In this document: positions 42,499 through 52,697 of the stretch, in pieces
How the letters are laid out: every line of letters begins with the position of its first letter
Numbering within the stretch: the first letter of the stretch is position 1
Source: Paraburkholderia dilworthii
GTDB lineage: Bacteria; Pseudomonadota; Gammaproteobacteria; Burkholderiales; Burkholderiaceae
DNA: 64,000 nucleotides
Direction: 5' to 3'
NCBI RefSeq assembly: GCF_000472525.1
Contig: NZ_AWZT01000003.1
Location: 262,104 to 326,103 of the forward strand
Position numbers and translations under genes: made by a program
The notes under the pieces: generated by a model
Databases searched by the model: none
Seen by the model: the letters and a program-made list of their open reading frames with translations, nothing else
What the model was told of the DNA's origin: nothing

Positions 42499-44082
42499 TC
42501 ACAGTTGAATCTCCACCGTCGAGCCGTCTTTGACGACGCCCGACACGATCTGGCCATTGGCGGTCCTCACGCGGACCTGCTGGCCCGGCGACGCATTGTT
42601 CATCGCGCTGCCTTCCGACGAAATCGCAAAACCTTCACCGGCCGCGATCACGCGCACCGTCTGTCCGATCGACACCGCAGACGCGCTTTTCAACATGTCG
42701 CGGCGCAGCGGCATGCCGGCGGCAACGCGCGTCAACGTGACCGAGCCGACGGCCTGCGACGGGTCCGTGACGACAGCCTGCGGCAAGCCGGTCAGATCGC
42801 CCTCGCGCGCGACGAGGTCGGCGGCCGTGAGCACCTCGCCCGGCGACATCGCGCGGCCGGCCAGGTAGTAGGTGGCATGCAGCGAGATGCGCGCCTGCAG
42901 ATAGATGGTCCAAGGACGCTGGCCCGCGCAGCGCACGCCGACGGTTACGCGCCCCCACAGCCGCGCGCCGCTCGGCATGAACGGCTCGAGCATCATGCAG
43001 GCGGCGAGACCGCGCGGAAACGCGGGCGCGACGGTGATATCGACTTTGCCTGGCAATCCCGCGGATTGCTGTTGCAGGAACGCGAGCGCAGCGGCCCGGA
43101 TCGCTTCAGGGTCTTGCTGGCCTGGCGGCGGCGCGGGCTGGACTGGCGCCGCTGCGCGCAGGTTCTGCTGCGCGACCGCCGCCGGCGCGATGGGCCGCGT
43201 CGCGGGCATGCGGGCAGTCGGCGCCGCCGCAGCGCTGCTCGTGGAATTTGCCCGCGTGCTCGAACGCGCCGCGACGGGCTTGCCGTCCGGGCCGAACTGC
43301 GGCGGCTCGCCGCGCGACGCGAGAGTATCGAAGCCGTCCGTTACCGAAGATGCCAACGCTCCCGACGCTGCGCGGATAGCGACGCCCGCAGGCGCGTTGG
43401 CCGCGACCGGCTGAACACGAGTGGGCTGGCGTGTACCGTTCGCTTGCGGGGCCGGTGTCACGACAACCGGCACGACCTGGCGCGAAACCGGCATCGCATT
43501 GACGCGTGTCAGGCCGTCGGCCGGGCTGGCGCCATTTGCGGCGTTCAGGTTCGGGGAGTGGGTTGCGGCGACGGACCCCGCACGGTCGGGCGCAGGAATC
43601 GTGACAACACCGTTCGCGTCCGGCTTGAAACTGGTGCGGATCATTTGCGGCGCGGAAGGCGCATCGCCCGAGCCCGTAATGACGATCGAGCCGCTTGCAT
43701 TGGCGGCGCGCGTGAAAGGATCGGCGTCGCGCGTGGCCGAACCGCGCGTCAGCGATTGAGCGGTGGCGGCGGCAAGTGTTGCAGCCGAGCCCGCGCGTTT
43801 CACGGGCGCTGCCTGCATATGCTCGGCAAGCTCAGCGAGCGCCGCCGGATTCTGCTCGTTCGGACCGGCAATCACGATGGGCCCGTCGGCCTCGCCGGCG
43901 TGCGCGGCATTCGCGAACAGCATCGCGGCGGCCGGCGCGCATAGCGCGGCGCCGCCAACCGCAGCCACGCCCAGCGACGAACCCAGCACGAGCCGTGCGG
44001 CGACACGCAGCGCGACCGCACACAGGCGATGCGCCGCCGCGCGTTTGGCGCGGTGCGTCGGATCGGAAGTGGGCTGGTCCAT
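42499..44082 (-). CDS. flgA: Flagellar P-ring assembly chaperone FlgA, unusually long
   Basis: 527 residues versus about 220 in E. coli. The N-terminus has a signal sequence (VAARLVLGSSLGVAAVGGAAL..AHA near residue 62). The next 260 residues are Ala/Pro/Thr/Ser-rich without clear fold. The FlgA domain is at the C-terminus: TVAPAFPRGLAACMMLEPFMP, then the SAF-type part LAGRAMSPGEVLTAADLVAREGDL..VGSVTLTRVAAGMPL and the final GQTVRVIAAGEGFAISSEGSAMNNASPGQQVRVRTANG. FlgA guides FlgI assembly in the periplasm. GGAGA precedes the start. Divergent from flgB. Confidence 0.93.
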   Translation of the reverse strand: MDQPTSDPTHRAKRAAAHRLCAVALRVAARLVLGSSLGVAAVGGAALCAPAAAMLFANAAHAGEADGPIVIAGPNEQNPAALAELAEHMQAAPVKRAGSAATLAAATAQSLTRGSATRDADPFTRAANASGSIVITGSGDAPSAPQMIRTSFKPDANGVVTIPAPDRAGSVAATHSPNLNAANGASPADGLTRVNAMPVSRQVVPVVVTPAPQANGTRQPTRVQPVAANAPAGVAIRAASGALASSVTDGFDTLASRGEPPQFGPDGKPVAARSSTRANSTSSAAAAPTARMPATRPIAPAAVAQQNLRAAAPVQPAPPPGQQDPEAIRAAALAFLQQQSAGLPGKVDITVAPAFPRGLAACMMLEPFMPSGARLWGRVTVGVRCAGQRPWTIYLQARISLHATYYLAGRAMSPGEVLTAADLVAREGDLTGLPQAVVTDPSQAVGSVTLTRVAAGMPLRRDMLKSASAVSIGQTVRVIAAGEGFAISSEGSAMNNASPGQQVRVRTANGQIVSGVVKDGSTVEIQL

Positions 44083-44171
44083 CGCGGTTCTCCATCGAAT
44101 GCATTCGGTACGCCTTGCATTCTATTGAGAGCCCCCTTCGCGCAAACGTTGAATAGAAGCCCCCTTTCCCG

Positions 44172-44211
44172 GTTATTCGTCCGATTGCTGCTTGCGTTGC
44201 GCCCATAAGAT
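44172..44211 (+). promoter_or_regulatory. Candidate FlhDC-dependent promoter of flgB operon
   Basis: GTTATTCGTCCGATTG (44172-44187), then TAAGAT (44206-44211), with 25 bases from CCGATT to the hexamer as in flhB and flhF. The stretch GCTGCTTGCG after the block is identical to the one at flhB. The same divergent region serves flgA on the other strand. Confidence 0.55.
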
Positions 44212-44298
44212 GCACCTCATGCAAAAAGGTCTTCCCGGCTGATGCAGTCCTCACGCGAGGCGCACGGGAAGCCTCGGGACCGTTCTCCGGAGATTCTT

Positions 44299-44790
44299 AT
44301 GCTGGACAAACTCGATGCCGAATTCGCCTTTGGACGTGAAGCGCTCGATGTGCGCGCTTACCGTCAGGAGCTCCTGTCGTCGAATATCGCCAATGCCGAC
44401 ACGCCCGGCTACAAGGCGCGCGACGTCGACTTCGCTTCGTCGCTCGCGGGCGCGCTGAAAAAGACTGGCGCGACGGGCCACGCCGCGTCGAATACCGCAA
44501 CGCTCGCGATGGCCCAGCCGGCTGGCGTGACGAGCGGGATGTCGATGGCGTCGACGGCGCCCGGCCATATGTCCGGCAAGTCGACGTTGAGCCCGGCGGG
44601 CGGCACGCCTGACGACTACGGCAACCTGCAATACCGCGTTCCGACGCAGCCCGCGCTCGACGGCAACACGGTGGACATCGATACCGAGCGCGTCCAGTTC
44701 GCAGACAACACGTTGCACTTCGAATCGGGCATGACGGTGCTGTCGAGCCAGATCAAGACGATGTTGTCGGCGATCCAGTCGGGCTCGTAA
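44299..44790 (+). CDS. flgB: Flagellar proximal rod protein FlgB
   Basis: 163 residues. Rod signature LSSNIANADTPGYKARDVDF at the N-terminal part and a C-terminal helix LHFESGMTVLSSQIKTMLSAIQSG. The central Gly/Ser/Met-rich part is longer than in E. coli (138 aa). It is a part of the proximal rod. GGAG stands before the ATG at 44299. First gene of the flgB-flgJ operon. Confidence 0.96.
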   Translation: MLDKLDAEFAFGREALDVRAYRQELLSSNIANADTPGYKARDVDFASSLAGALKKTGATGHAASNTATLAMAQPAGVTSGMSMASTAPGHMSGKSTLSPAGGTPDDYGNLQYRVPTQPALDGNTVDIDTERVQFADNTLHFESGMTVLSSQIKTMLSAIQSGS

Positions 44791-44958
44791 TCGGGCAACG
44801 GTGCGGGCTACGCTCAGCACGCAAGAGACACGCAGTACGCAAGAACAATCGCTACGGGAACCAGCTCGAAGCCGGCTTCGACCGGCGGCAACTGGTTGCA
44901 TGGGACCGGAGTAACCGCTCAAGCGCTAACTCCGATCGACAACAGAGGTCAGGAAAAC

Positions 44959-45384
44959 ATGCCTTCCTTAATGAACATTTTTGGTGTTGCAGGCTCCGCG
45001 ATGTCCGCGCAGTCGCAACGGCTCAACGTGACGGCGTCGAACCTCGCCAACGCGGACAGCACAACCGGCCCGGACGGCCAGCCGTACAAGGCCAAGCAGG
45101 TCGTGTTCGCGGTCGCGCCGATCGGCGGCGCGCGCACGGGCTCGGGCCAGCAGGTCGGCGGCGTGCAGGTCACCGGCGTGGTCGACGACCCGACGCCGAT
45201 GAAGACCGCCTACGACCCCGGCAATCCGGCGGCCAACGCCGACGGCTACGTCACGCTGCCCAACGTCGACCCGGTGCAGGAAATGGTGAACATGATTTCG
45301 GCGTCGCGCTCGTACCAGGCCAACGTCGAGACCCTGAACACCGCCAAGACCCTGATGCTGAAAACGCTCACGATCGGAACCTGA
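44959..45384 (+). CDS. flgC: Flagellar proximal rod protein FlgC
   Basis: 141 residues with the rod motif [25 protein letters not shown] and the C-terminal [32 protein letters not shown] precedes the ATG at 44959. Separated by 168 bases from flgB, which is wide for this operon; no feature is evident in that gap. FlgC assembles onto FlgB in the rod. Confidence 0.96.
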   Translation: MPSLMNIFGVAGSAMSAQSQRLNVTASNLANADSTTGPDGQPYKAKQVVFAVAPIGGARTGSGQQVGGVQVTGVVDDPTPMKTAYDPGNPAANADGYVTLPNVDPVQEMVNMISASRSYQANVETLNTAKTLMLKTLTIGT

Positions 45385-45394
45385 GGAGAGCCCC

Positions 45395-46117
45395 TTGACC
45401 ACTAGCACCACCATCGGCGGCAACGGCACGACCGTGTCACAGACGCTGCTCGATACGATGAACGGCACGAACAGCACATCGAGTTCGGCGAGCTCGACGA
45501 GCGGCACTTCCGGCACCTCGGCGACCGATCTGCAAAACACCTTCCTGAGCCTGCTCGTGGCGCAGCTGAAGAACCAGGATCCGACCAATCCGATGGACAG
45601 CTCGCAGATGACCTCGCAGCTCGCGCAGATCAACACCGTGTCGGGCATCAGCCAGTTGAACACGACGCTGAGCTCGCTTGCGACGCAGATGTCGGCGGGC
45701 CAGCAGTCGCAAGCGGCGCTGCTGATCGGCTCGACCGTGCTCGCGCCGGGCAGCTCGGTGTCGGTCGCAAGCGGCAAGGCCGGCGCGTTCGGCGTGCAAC
45801 TCGCGAACTCGGTGAACGACCTGCAAGTCGTCGTGAAGAACTCGGCGGGCCAGATCGTCAACACGATCGACCTCGGCAAGCAGTCGGCGGGCACGATTCC
45901 GGTGGGCTGGACGCCGACCGATTCGGCCGGCAACGCGCTGCCCGACGGCACCTACACAATCAGCGCGGTCGGTACGATCAACGGCCAGCAGGCCACGGCC
46001 ACCACGCTCGCGGGCGCCACGGTGCAAAGCGTCGTCATGCAGAACAACGGTACGCCGGGCCTCGTGCTGTCGAACGGCTCGACTGTCGGGCTGACCAGCG
46101 TGGCCGCGATCCTCTAA
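45395..46117 (+). CDS. flgD: Hook capping/assembly protein FlgD
   Basis: 240 residues. The N-terminal part LQNTFLSLLVAQLKNQDPTNPMDSSQMTSQLAQINTVSGI is the FlgD signature; the later half has FlgD Ig-like/tudor-like regions (VPVGWTPTDSAG-type, DGTYTISAVGTINGQ). It caps the growing hook and is lost on completion. Start TTG at 45395 after GAGGAG. Stop 43 bases before flgE. Confidence 0.96.
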   Translation: MTTSTTIGGNGTTVSQTLLDTMNGTNSTSSSASSTSGTSGTSATDLQNTFLSLLVAQLKNQDPTNPMDSSQMTSQLAQINTVSGISQLNTTLSSLATQMSAGQQSQAALLIGSTVLAPGSSVSVASGKAGAFGVQLANSVNDLQVVVKNSAGQIVNTIDLGKQSAGTIPVGWTPTDSAGNALPDGTYTISAVGTINGQQATATTLAGATVQSVVMQNNGTPGLVLSNGSTVGLTSVAAIL

Positions 46118-46160
46118 TTCAGATTCAGTCAGTTACGACTTTCCAGACACGGAGACCGTC

Positions 46161-47669
46161 ATGGGTTACCAACAAGGTTTGAGTGGTTTGTCCGCATCGT
46201 CGAGCGATCTCGACGTGATCGGCAACAACATTGCCAACGCGAATACGGTTGGCTTCAAGAGCGGCGCGGCGCAATTCGCCGACATGTACGCGAATTCGGT
46301 GGCGACGGCCGTGGGTAACCAGATCGGTATCGGCACGAAGCTCGCGCAGGTCCAGCAGCAGTTCTCGCAAGGCACGATCACTAGCACGAACCAGGCACTC
46401 GACGTCGCGATCAACGGCAACGGCTTCTTCCAGCTGTCGAACAACGGCTCGCTCGTGTACTCGCGCAACGGCGTGTTCCAGCTCGACAAGAACGGCTACA
46501 TCACGAACGCGCAAGGCCTGCAACTGATGGGCTATGCTGCGAACAGCAACGGCGTCATCAACACGGCGCAGACGGTGCCGCTCACCGTGCCGACCGCGAA
46601 TATCGCACCGAAGGCGACCACCAACATCGCCGCGGGCCTGAACCTGAACGCACAGGACCCGCTGATGCTCGGCACGCCGACCGTCACGCCGACGCTCGCC
46701 GCGGGCAGCACGCTGACGACGCCCGGCGCGACCATTACCAACACCGCTTCGGGCACGAACAACGACAGCTATACCGTCACGTTCACGAGCCCGACTGCTT
46801 ACACGGTGACCGATACCACGCTCGGCACTACGACGGGCGGCACCTACACGGCCGGCTCGCCGATCTCGCTCGGCAACGGCCAGACGATCACGTTTAACGG
46901 TGTGCCGGCGAGCGGCGACGTCGTCGCGGTTGCGCCCACCGCCGTGGCCTTCGATCAGAACAGCTCGTCGACGTACAACTATTCGACCAGCACCACTGTC
47001 TACGACTCGCTCGGCGGCTCGCAGACGGTCAACATGTATTTCGCGAAGACCTCGGCCGGTACGTGGAACGTCTACGCCGGCGTATCGACGGGCGCCGCGT
47101 CGCTGATCGGTCACGCGAACTTCAATTCGTCGGGCACGCTGCTAGGCACAACCGACGCCTCGGGCACCGCCACTACCACGCCTTACGTGTTCAATTTCTC
47201 GGTGCCGACCACCGACGGTTCCGCGACACCGCAGAACCTCACGATGAACATCGGCGGCACCACGCAGTACGGCGGCAAGAACGGCGTGAATTCGCTACAG
47301 CCCGACGGCTATGCGGCCGGCACGCTGACGAGCTTCACGATCGGCGCCGACGGCACGCTGACCGGCAACTACTCGAACCAGCAGACCGCAGCGCTCGGCC
47401 AGATCGTGCTCGCGAACTTCTCGAACCAGAACGGCCTCGTCAATCTCGGCAACAACGAATTCCAGCAGACCTCCGCCTCGGGCGTCGCGCAGATTTCGGC
47501 GCCGGGCTCGACGAACCACGGCGTGCTACAAGGCGGCGCGGTGGAAAACTCGAACGTCGATCTGACGAGCCAGCTGGTGGATCTGATCACCGCGCAACGC
47601 AACTATCAGGCGAACGCGCAGACGATCAAGACGCAGCAGACCGTCGATCAGACGCTCATCAACCTGTAA
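46161..47669 (+). CDS. flgE: Flagellar hook protein FlgE
   Basis: 502 residues. N-terminal axial motif SDLDVIGNNIANANTVGFKSG, hook domains in the middle with many Thr/Gly/Asn residues, and C-terminal VDLTSQLVDLITAQRNYQANAQTIKTQQTVDQTLINL. Longer than enterobacterial FlgE (about 400), which reflects additional outer hook domains. It polymerises into the hook. Confidence 0.97.
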   Translation: MGYQQGLSGLSASSSDLDVIGNNIANANTVGFKSGAAQFADMYANSVATAVGNQIGIGTKLAQVQQQFSQGTITSTNQALDVAINGNGFFQLSNNGSLVYSRNGVFQLDKNGYITNAQGLQLMGYAANSNGVINTAQTVPLTVPTANIAPKATTNIAAGLNLNAQDPLMLGTPTVTPTLAAGSTLTTPGATITNTASGTNNDSYTVTFTSPTAYTVTDTTLGTTTGGTYTAGSPISLGNGQTITFNGVPASGDVVAVAPTAVAFDQNSSSTYNYSTSTTVYDSLGGSQTVNMYFAKTSAGTWNVYAGVSTGAASLIGHANFNSSGTLLGTTDASGTATTTPYVFNFSVPTTDGSATPQNLTMNIGGTTQYGGKNGVNSLQPDGYAAGTLTSFTIGADGTLTGNYSNQQTAALGQIVLANFSNQNGLVNLGNNEFQQTSASGVAQISAPGSTNHGVLQGGAVENSNVDLTSQLVDLITAQRNYQANAQTIKTQQTVDQTLINL

Positions 47670-47689
47670 GCGAGCAGGACGGACCCATC

Positions 47690-48448
47690 ATGGATCGGCT
47701 GATCTACACCGCGATGTCGGGCAGCACGCAAGCGCTCGAACAGCAGGCTATCGTTGCGAACAATCTGGCGAACGCATCGACCACCGGTTTTCGTGCGCAG
47801 TTGGCGACTTTCCGCGCCGTGCCGATGTCGTTCGGCGACGGCAGTTCGATCAACGACAGCACCACGCGCACCTTCGTGCTGTCGTCGACGCCGGGTGCGG
47901 ACTACACGCCCGGCCCGATCCAGCAGACGGGCAATCCTCTCGACGTCGCCATCGAAGGGCCCGGTTGGCTTTCCGTGCAAACGGCAGACGGCGGCGAAGC
48001 TTATACGCGCGCCGGCAATCTGCACATCGACCAGAACGGGCAGTTGGTGAACGCCACCAATCAGGTGGTGCTCGGCAACGGCGGGCCTGTTTCGGTGCCG
48101 CCGGGCGCGGAGATCACGATCGGCAAAGACGGCACCGTGTCGGCGCTCACGCCGGGCGATCCGCCGACCGCCGTGGTGACGGTCGATCAGCTGAAGCTGG
48201 TCAACCCCGATCCGCAAACCATGACGCGCGGCGACGACGGCCTCTTTCGCACCGCCGACGGCAATCCCGCCGACGCCGATCCGGCCGTGACGGTGGCGCC
48301 TGCATCGCTCGAAGGGAGCAACGTGAACCCGGTCAGCGCGATGGTCTCGATGATCACCAACGCGCGCCAGTTCCAGATGCAGACCAAGCTGCTGGAAAGC
48401 GCCGACAAGAACGATCAGTCGGCTAACCAGTTGCTCAGCTTTAGTTAA
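47690..48448 (+). CDS. flgF: Flagellar proximal rod protein FlgF
   Basis: 252 residues. Start MDRLIYTAMSGSTQALEQQAIVANNLANASTTGFRAQ, with GNPLDVAIEGPGWLSVQ and C-terminal VSAMVSMITNARQFQMQTKLLESADKNDQSANQLL. Length and pattern are FlgF. The ATG at 47690 follows AGGACGG. Much longer open frame upstream overlaps flgE and is not used. Confidence 0.96.
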   Translation: MDRLIYTAMSGSTQALEQQAIVANNLANASTTGFRAQLATFRAVPMSFGDGSSINDSTTRTFVLSSTPGADYTPGPIQQTGNPLDVAIEGPGWLSVQTADGGEAYTRAGNLHIDQNGQLVNATNQVVLGNGGPVSVPPGAEITIGKDGTVSALTPGDPPTAVVTVDQLKLVNPDPQTMTRGDDGLFRTADGNPADADPAVTVAPASLEGSNVNPVSAMVSMITNARQFQMQTKLLESADKNDQSANQLLSFS

Positions 48449-48475
48449 CGGGCCGCCCCGCCCTGGAGAAGAAAC

Positions 48476-49264
48476 ATGAATCGCTCACTCTACATCGCCG
48501 CTACCGGCATGAATGCGCAGCAGGCGCAGATGGACGTGATCTCGAATAACCTCGCAAACGTCAGCACCAACGGCTTCAAGGGCTCGCGCGCGGTGTTCGA
48601 GGATCTGCTGTATCAGACCGTCCGCCAGCCCGGCGCGAACTCGACGCAGAACACCGAATTGCCGTCCGGCATCCAGCTCGGCACGGGTGTCCAGCAGGTC
48701 GCCACCGAGCGTCTGTACACGCAGGGCAACCTGCAGCAGACCGGTAACTCGAAAGACGTCGCCATCAACGGCCAGGGCTTTTTCCAGGTGCAGATGCCCG
48801 ACGGCACGACCGCCTACACGCGCGACGGCTCGTTCCAGACGAACGCGCAGGGCCAGCTCGTTACGTCGAGCGGCTATCAGGTGATTCCCGCTATCACGAT
48901 CCCGAACAACGCGACCTCGCTCACCATCGGCAGCGACGGCGTGGTGTCGATCACCGTTGCCGGCTCGACCAACAGCCAGCAACTCGGCTCGATGCAGATC
49001 GCCACCTTCATCAACCCGGCCGGTCTCGATGCGAAGGGCGAGAACCTGTTCGCGGAAACGGCGTCGTCGGGTGCGCCGAATGTCGCGCAGCCTGGCCTGA
49101 ACGGCGCCGGTACGCTGAATCAAGGCTACGTGGAAGCATCGAACGTGAACGTGGTGCAAGAACTGGTGAACATGATCCAGACGCAGCGCGCTTACGAAAT
49201 CAACAGCAAGGCCGTGACGACGTCCGACCAGATGTTGCAGACGCTCAGCCAGATGCAGATTTGA
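48476..49264 (+). CDS. flgG: Flagellar distal rod protein FlgG
   Basis: 262 residues, the most conserved rod protein. [41 protein letters not shown] at the start, [25 protein letters not shown] and C-terminal [33 protein letters not shown]. Forms the distal rod that passes through the P and L rings. GGAGAAG precedes the ATG. Confidence 0.97.
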   Translation: MNRSLYIAATGMNAQQAQMDVISNNLANVSTNGFKGSRAVFEDLLYQTVRQPGANSTQNTELPSGIQLGTGVQQVATERLYTQGNLQQTGNSKDVAINGQGFFQVQMPDGTTAYTRDGSFQTNAQGQLVTSSGYQVIPAITIPNNATSLTIGSDGVVSITVAGSTNSQQLGSMQIATFINPAGLDAKGENLFAETASSGAPNVAQPGLNGAGTLNQGYVEASNVNVVQELVNMIQTQRAYEINSKAVTTSDQMLQTLSQMQI

Positions 49265-49313
49265 CGCTGAAGTCACTGGGAATTAACAGGCTGTAAATCA
49301 GGCGGTAATCAAG

Positions 49314-50012
49314 ATGTCGTACTTCACTCGTAATCCGGTTCATTCGCGTACTGCCGTCGCGCTCGCGCAGCTCACGCTGCTCGGCGCGCTCGGCGGTTGC
49401 GGCCTCGTGCCGAAGCAGCCCATCACGCAGCAGCCGATGACGGCAATGCCGCCGATGCCGCCGCAAGCGCAGGCGCCCGGCTCGATCTACAACCCGGGTT
49501 ACGCGGGGCGGCCGTTGTTCGAAGACCAGCGGCCGCGCAATGTCGGCGACATCCTGACCATCGTGATCCAGGAAAACGTCAACGCGACGAAGTCCTCGGG
49601 TGCGGGCGTGAATCGCAACGGCACGACGAGCTTCGACGTGCCGACCGCCGGGTTCCTCGGCGGCCTGTTCGGCAAGGCAAACCTGAGTGCGAACGGCGCC
49701 AACAAGTTTTCGGCGACGGGCGGCGCGAACGCATCGAACACGTTCAACGGCACGATCACCGTGACCGTGACCGGCGTGCTGCCGAACGGCAACCTGATGG
49801 TCAGCGGCGAAAAGCAGATGCTGATCAACCAGGGCAATGAATTCGTGCGCTTCTCGGGCGTCGTGAATCCGAACACGATTTCGAACCTGAACGCGGTGTA
49901 TTCCACGCAAGTGGCCGACGCGAAGATCGAATACTCCGCGAAGGGTTATGTCGACGAAGCTGAGAACATGGGCTTCCTGCAGCGCTTCTTCCTCAACGTG
50001 TCGCCGTGGTGA
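49314..50012 (+). CDS. flgH: Flagellar L-ring lipoprotein FlgH
   Basis: 232 residues. Signal sequence with lipobox LGGC (26-29), then the FlgH block [31 protein letters not shown] and C-terminal [25 protein letters not shown] plus [26 protein letters not shown]. Forms the L-ring in the outer membrane. It overlaps or abuts flgI. Confidence 0.96.
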   Translation: MSYFTRNPVHSRTAVALAQLTLLGALGGCGLVPKQPITQQPMTAMPPMPPQAQAPGSIYNPGYAGRPLFEDQRPRNVGDILTIVIQENVNATKSSGAGVNRNGTTSFDVPTAGFLGGLFGKANLSANGANKFSATGGANASNTFNGTITVTVTGVLPNGNLMVSGEKQMLINQGNEFVRFSGVVNPNTISNLNAVYSTQVADAKIEYSAKGYVDEAENMGFLQRFFLNVSPW

Positions 50013-50014
50013 TC

Positions 50015-51196
50015 ATGGGTACTGTCTCAATCCGCTTCCACGCGTGCGCCGGCAAGATCGGCCGTGCGCTTGCCTTCATCGCGCTCGCGTGCGCGGCGCT
50101 GCCGGCGGCGCTGCCCGCTCACGCGGAGCGTCTGAAGGACCTCGTGCAGATTCAGGGCGTGCGTGACAATCCGCTGATCGGCTACGGGCTCGTCGTCGGT
50201 CTCGACGGCACCGGCGACCAGACAACGCAGACCCCGTTCACCACGCAGACACTCGCCAACATGCTGGCGAACCTTGGTATCTCGATCAACAACCAGGCGG
50301 CCGGTTCGAGCAACTCACAATCGTCGCTGTCGAACGTCCAGTTGAAGAACGTCGCTGCAGTGATGGTGACGGCGGTGTTGCCGCCGTTCGCGCGTCCCGG
50401 CGAACAGATCGACGTCACCGTCTCGTCGCTCGGCAATGCGAAGAGCCTGCGCGGCGGCACGCTGCTGCTCACGCCGCTGAAGGGCGCCGACGGCCAGGTG
50501 TACGCACTCGGCCAGGGCAATCTCGCGGTCGGCGGCGCCGGCGCGAGCGCGAACGGCAGTAAGGTGCAGGTCAACACGCTGGCTGCGGGCCGTATCGCCG
50601 GCGGCGCGATCGTCGAACGCGCGGTGCCGACGTCGGTATCGCAAGCGGGCACGATGCAGCTCGACCTGAACGAGATGGACTACGACACGACGCAGCGCGT
50701 GGTGGCGGCGGTGAACAACGCATTTGGCGGCGGTACGGCCACGGCGCTCGACGGTCGCACGATCCAGCTGCGCGCGCCGACCGATCCGGAGCAGCAAGTC
50801 GCCTTCATGGCGCAGTTGCAAAACCTCGACGTGAAGCCGGCGCAGGCCGCCGCGAAGGTGATCCTGAACGCGCGCACCGGCTCGATCGTGATGAACCAGA
50901 TGGTCACGCTGCAGAACTGCGCGGTCGCGCACGGCAACCTGTCCGTCGTGATCAACACACAGCCGGTGGTGAGCCAGCCGGGCGCATTCTCGAACGGCCA
51001 GACAGTTGTGGCCAAGCAGTCGCAGATTCAGATGAAGCAGGACAACGGCGCGCTGAAGCTCGTGACCGCCGGCGCGAATCTCGCTGATGTGGTGAAGGCG
51101 CTCAACGCATTGGGTGCGACGCCCGCGGATCTGATGTCGATCCTGCAGGCGATGAAAGCGGCGGGCTCTCTGCGCGCCGACCTGGAAATCATCTAA
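50015..51196 (+). CDS. flgI: Flagellar P-ring protein FlgI
   Basis: 393 residues from the ATG at 50015. Signal peptide with cleavage after AHA (about residue 37), followed by the mature start [32 protein letters not shown]. Other blocks are [27 protein letters not shown] and LRADLEII at the end. Forms the periplasmic P-ring; FlgA helps its assembly. GTG starts at 50006 and 50009 are alternatives that overlap flgH; no ribosome site decides. Confidence 0.95.
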   Translation: MGTVSIRFHACAGKIGRALAFIALACAALPAALPAHAERLKDLVQIQGVRDNPLIGYGLVVGLDGTGDQTTQTPFTTQTLANMLANLGISINNQAAGSSNSQSSLSNVQLKNVAAVMVTAVLPPFARPGEQIDVTVSSLGNAKSLRGGTLLLTPLKGADGQVYALGQGNLAVGGAGASANGSKVQVNTLAAGRIAGGAIVERAVPTSVSQAGTMQLDLNEMDYDTTQRVVAAVNNAFGGGTATALDGRTIQLRAPTDPEQQVAFMAQLQNLDVKPAQAAAKVILNARTGSIVMNQMVTLQNCAVAHGNLSVVINTQPVVSQPGAFSNGQTVVAKQSQIQMKQDNGALKLVTAGANLADVVKALNALGATPADLMSILQAMKAAGSLRADLEII

Positions 51197-51208
51197 GGAA
51201 GACAGCAG

Positions 51209-52222
51209 ATGAATTCGGATACGACCAATTCCGCCGCAGCGGCGAACGATCTTACCCAGCGCTTCGCGCTCGACGTACAGGGCTTCGCGAAGCTGAGCGC
51301 GCAGGCCAAGGCGTCGCCGCAAGCTGGCATGAAAGTGGCCGCGCAGCAGTTCGACGCGGTCTTCACGCAGATGATGCTAAAGAGCATGCGCGATGCGACG
51401 CCGCAAGACGGCCCGTTCGATTCGCACGACAGCGCGACCTTCACGTCGATGATGGATCAGCAGTTGTCGCAGCAGATGTCGCAGAAGGGCATCGGCGTGG
51501 CCGACGCGATGCTCAAGCAGTTGATGCGCAACCAGGGCATGCAGGTGAGCGGTCCGAACGGAGCAGGCGGCGCGGGTGGCGCGGGTGGTTTAGCGGGCAT
51601 GGCCAACGCGCTCGGCGGCGGCAGCGGCGGCGACGAAGGCCAGACCGCGGCGCTCAACGCGCTCGCCAAGGCGTACGGCAATGCGCAAGCCAACGGTCAG
51701 CTCGCGATGGGCAAGGGCTACTCGGCCAATAGCGCGCTCACGCCGCCGTTAAAAGGCGACGGCAGCTCGCCGAAGGTCGACGCGTTCGTCGACAAGCTCG
51801 CGGGTCCGGCGCAGGCAGCCAGCGCGGCGACTGGCATTCCGGCGCGCTTCATCATCGGCCAGGCCGCGCTCGAATCGGGCTGGGGCAAGAGCGAGATCAA
51901 GAAAGCGGACGGCAGCACCAGCCACAACGTGTTCGGCATCAAGGCGACGAAGGACTGGACCGGCAAGACGGTTTCCACCCTCACCACCGAATATGTGCAC
52001 GGCAAGCCGCAGCGCGTGGTCGAGAAGTTCCGCGCCTACGATTCGTATCAGGAAGCCATGACCGATTATGCGAGCCTGCTCAAGGGTAATCCGCGCTACG
52101 CGCAGGTCATCAATTCCGCGCACGACGTGAAGGGTTTTGCGAACGGTATGCAGCGCGCCGGTTATGCAACGGACCCGCATTACGCGAAGAAACTGATGTC
52201 CATTATGCAAAAGATGGGCTGA
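51209..52222 (+). CDS. flgJ: Peptidoglycan hydrolase/rod assembly protein FlgJ
   Basis: 337 residues in two parts. N-terminal rod-binding domain (about 20-110) with AAQQFDAVFTQMMLKSMRDA; Gly/Ala-rich linker; C-terminal GH73 glucosaminidase (about 190-337) with IIGQAALESGWGKSE (catalytic Glu), SHNVFGIKA and FRAYDSYQEAMTDYASLL. Opens peptidoglycan for the rod and helps rod assembly. Last gene of the flgB operon. Confidence 0.96.
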   Translation: MNSDTTNSAAAANDLTQRFALDVQGFAKLSAQAKASPQAGMKVAAQQFDAVFTQMMLKSMRDATPQDGPFDSHDSATFTSMMDQQLSQQMSQKGIGVADAMLKQLMRNQGMQVSGPNGAGGAGGAGGLAGMANALGGGSGGDEGQTAALNALAKAYGNAQANGQLAMGKGYSANSALTPPLKGDGSSPKVDAFVDKLAGPAQAASAATGIPARFIIGQAALESGWGKSEIKKADGSTSHNVFGIKATKDWTGKTVSTLTTEYVHGKPQRVVEKFRAYDSYQEAMTDYASLLKGNPRYAQVINSAHDVKGFANGMQRAGYATDPHYAKKLMSIMQKMG

Positions 52223-52327
52223 CCCGGCGTTAATGCGATCGGACGGCGGCGATTCGCCGAGACAGGCAGTTTGCTGAACAGGTAAAACCATGCACGCGAC
52301 GGGGCCAGGTGCATGACAAGACGGACG

Positions 52328-52355
52328 AAGCCGGCTGCCGGAAGGTGGCCGGCTT
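52328..52355 (+). terminator. Possible terminator of the flgB-flgJ operon
   Basis: AAGCCGGC (52328-52335) and GCCGGCTT (52348-52355) make an eight-pair stem with a 12-base loop, about 105 bases after flgJ. No long T-run; strength uncertain. Confidence 0.4.
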
Positions 52356-52538
52356 ACCCGCGAAAACGCATGCATGCATAGCGACGCAAAAAAGGCGACG
52401 CGATCGCGACCAGAAGGCGACGCGAACGGCACCAAACGCGACGAACAGGCGACAGACGATTTACAGACACGTTATCGGCGAGTTACCGGGGCTTTAACGT
52501 TTGCGCGAGATTATTCTAAATAAATCATTAGCGGCCCC

Positions 52539-52565
52539 TAAATTTTGGCTCGATACTGCCGCTAA
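52539..52565 (+). promoter_or_regulatory. Sigma-28 promoter of ycgR
   Basis: TAAATTTT (52539-52546), 11 bases, GCCGCTAA (52558-52565): 14 of 16 matches to TAAAGTTT-N11-GCCGATAA with exact spacing. About 130 bases before the chosen ycgR start. Confidence 0.85.
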
Positions 52566-52697
52566 TCCGTTAGACCCATACCGGAAGCGTTAATGTCCGG
52601 TTGAATGTGCGTGCCGCGGTCGGGAATGAAAGACCGCGTGAAAGCCCCGGCAGGAGCTCTGGCACGTGCCCGCAAGAACATGCATACCGGCAAGCTC

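Larger units (their letters stand above)
52223..52697. other. 475-base region between flgJ and ycgR
   Basis: It contains a weak hairpin (52328-52355) after flgJ, a short direct repeat AGGCGACGCGA (near 52393 and 52415) and the sigma-28 promoter at 52539-52565. No other gene recognised. Confidence 0.5.
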
